Source of the DNA: DASSBG01 sp965651365
Lineage (GTDB): Bacteria > Pseudomonadota > Gammaproteobacteria > Xanthomonadales > Rhodanobacteraceae
Reading direction: 5' to 3'
Length of the DNA stretch: 6,158 nt
NCBI GenBank assembly: GCA_965651365.1
Contig: CBFGSA010000145.1
Span: 1-6,158 of the forward strand
The translations under genes were made by a program, and so were the position numbers. The notes below the pieces were generated by a model. It saw only the letters and a program-made list of their open reading frames with translations. It was not told where the DNA came from and did no database searches. Shown here piece after piece: positions 5,576-6,158 of this stretch (the first letter of the stretch is position 1; each line of letters begins with the position of its first letter).

Positions 5576-6001
5576 TCAGTCAGATTCCGGCGTGCCATTC
5601 CTTTTCGCGCTGCGGTACCTGCGCATGGCGTGGTAGTCGACCGGGCGGATCGATTCGACCATGCAGCGGTCGTTGCCAAAACGGACGGTGCCGAATTTCT
5701 GCGTGAAAATGTTGGTCGGCGAGCCACTGAGACTGATTGCATTGGCGTAGTTGAAGTCGCTGCAGGGCTCGCGCACCTTGATCAGGTAGACCTTGTTCGG
5801 GCCGACCCACACGGCAACCGTATGATCGGCCAGGGTTTCGAAGCCGGTTAGCTGAAAATAATGGAACTCCGCCACCGGTGCGCCGGCGAACTTTTCGAAC
5901 GTGGCCAGGCGATCGGCACGGGAAGCCTGTGCAGGTGCTACTGCGGCCATCAGAATGGCAGGCAGCGCGGCGATTGCAATTTTTCGGAATATGCCGTGCA
6001 T
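5576..6001 (-). CDS. Secreted DUF6491-like protein of unknown function
   Basis: A 141-residue exported protein. Residues 1-26 form a Sec signal peptide (basic HGIFRK, hydrophobic core, cleavage probably after AQA). The mature part has the layout I associate with DUF6491: an aromatic strand (FHYFQLTGFETLADHTVAVW), VYLIKV followed by Cys80, then ISLSGSPTNIF, and a closing DRCMVESIRPVDY with Cys113. The two cysteines could form a periplasmic disulfide. There is no lipobox and no recognised catalytic motif. ATG at 6001 is chosen because GGAGAA lies just upstream; an ATG at 6028 would put nine polar residues before the signal peptide. It is a single gene convergent with yggX. The family assignment is by pattern memory, not search. 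Confidence 0.8.
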   Translation of the reverse strand: MHGIFRKIAIAALPAILMAAVAPAQASRADRLATFEKFAGAPVAEFHYFQLTGFETLADHTVAVWVGPNKVYLIKVREPCSDFNYANAISLSGSPTNIFTQKFGTVRFGNDRCMVESIRPVDYHAMRRYRSAKRNGTPESD

Positions 6002-6005
6002 GATG

Positions 6006-6011
6006 TTCTCC
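6006..6011 (-). promoter_or_regulatory. Ribosome binding site of the DUF6491-like gene
   Basis: The minus strand reads GGAGAA here, with GGAG ending 6 bases before the ATG at 6001. It is the best Shine-Dalgarno in the window and decides the start against the upstream ATG at 6028. Confidence 0.75.
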
Positions 6012-6040
6012 GAGTGTCCGGTTTTCATGGTAACGCTGCC

Positions 6041-6069
6041 AACCGGCCCAGGTTGACCGCCGGTTAACC
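6041..6069. promoter_or_regulatory. Operator-like repeat cluster upstream of the DUF6491-like gene
   Basis: GGTTGACC (6051-6058) and the palindrome GGTTAACC (6062-6069) form a direct repeat at an 11-base period, about one helical turn. AACCGG (6041-6046) is also inverted against CCGGTT (6060-6065). The cluster sits 40-68 bases before the start codon, where a regulator could bind. No clear -35/-10 pair was found, so this is a suggestion only. Confidence 0.3.
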
Positions 6070-6158
6070 CGGATTATTCATGAGCGTCCGTAGCGAGCTG
6101 GCTCAAGGGCATGTCCGGCGCGGGTTTCGCGACCGAGGGGCGCGCAGGCGTAGCCGAC

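Noticed and set aside
6078..6158. Right-edge frames: a plus-strand ATG at 6080 and a minus-strand open frame ending in TGA at 6078-6080
   Set aside because: Both are cut by the window end. The plus frame is extremely Arg-rich and the minus frame shows no recognisable domain. The stretch may be part of a repeat or mobile-element edge, but nothing here proves it.

Overview
The window looks like chromosomal core-genome DNA from a G+C-rich gammaproteobacterium, most likely of the order Lysobacterales (Xanthomonadales). The basis is inference: strong G/C bias at third codon positions, a divergent rsmD|ftsY pair, an FtsY with a short N-terminal acidic domain, a mutY-yggX pair as in other gammaproteobacteria, and a small secreted protein resembling the DUF6491 family, which I associate with that order. 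No database search was possible.

Layout. Bases 1-97 hold no gene I can support. From 1721 leftwards runs a tightly packed minus-strand operon: rsmD (16S rRNA guanine methyltransferase), coaD (phosphopantetheine adenylyltransferase, coenzyme A synthesis) and an uncharacterised lipoprotein. coaD overlaps the rsmD stop by ATGA, and the lipoprotein begins at or beside the coaD stop. A 65-base divergent gap (1722-1786) separates this from a plus-strand operon of ftsY (SRP receptor GTPase), an AsmA-like membrane-anchored protein, mutY (A/G mismatch adenine glycosylase, GTG start overlapping the previous stop) and yggX (Fe(II)-trafficking / Fe-S protection protein, ATGA overlap with mutY). MutY carries a [4Fe-4S] cluster, so pairing it with YggX makes functional sense: base-excision repair of oxidative damage beside protection of Fe-S enzymes from oxidation.

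Bases 5237-5575, between the convergent ends of yggX and the DUF6491-like gene, have no protein gene but are densely structured. They hold a roughly 100-base imperfect palindrome ending in six T's (repeat element and likely terminator), then a perfect 21-base palindrome, then three successive hairpins with unrelated stems but the same central heptamer GCGCAGC (a GCA triloop closed by GC pairs). This is the most unusual part of the window. The minus-strand DUF6491-like gene (5576-6001) has a signal peptide and a good Shine-Dalgarno site. Its upstream region (6002-6158) carries a cluster of GGTT(G/A)ACC repeats and no clear gene.

No rRNA, tRNA, CRISPR array or intact insertion sequence was seen. 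The protein genes are mostly ordinary housekeeping genes, and I found no convincing new multi-gene system. The candidate novelty is the multi-hairpin intergenic element, plus two uncharacterised exported proteins.
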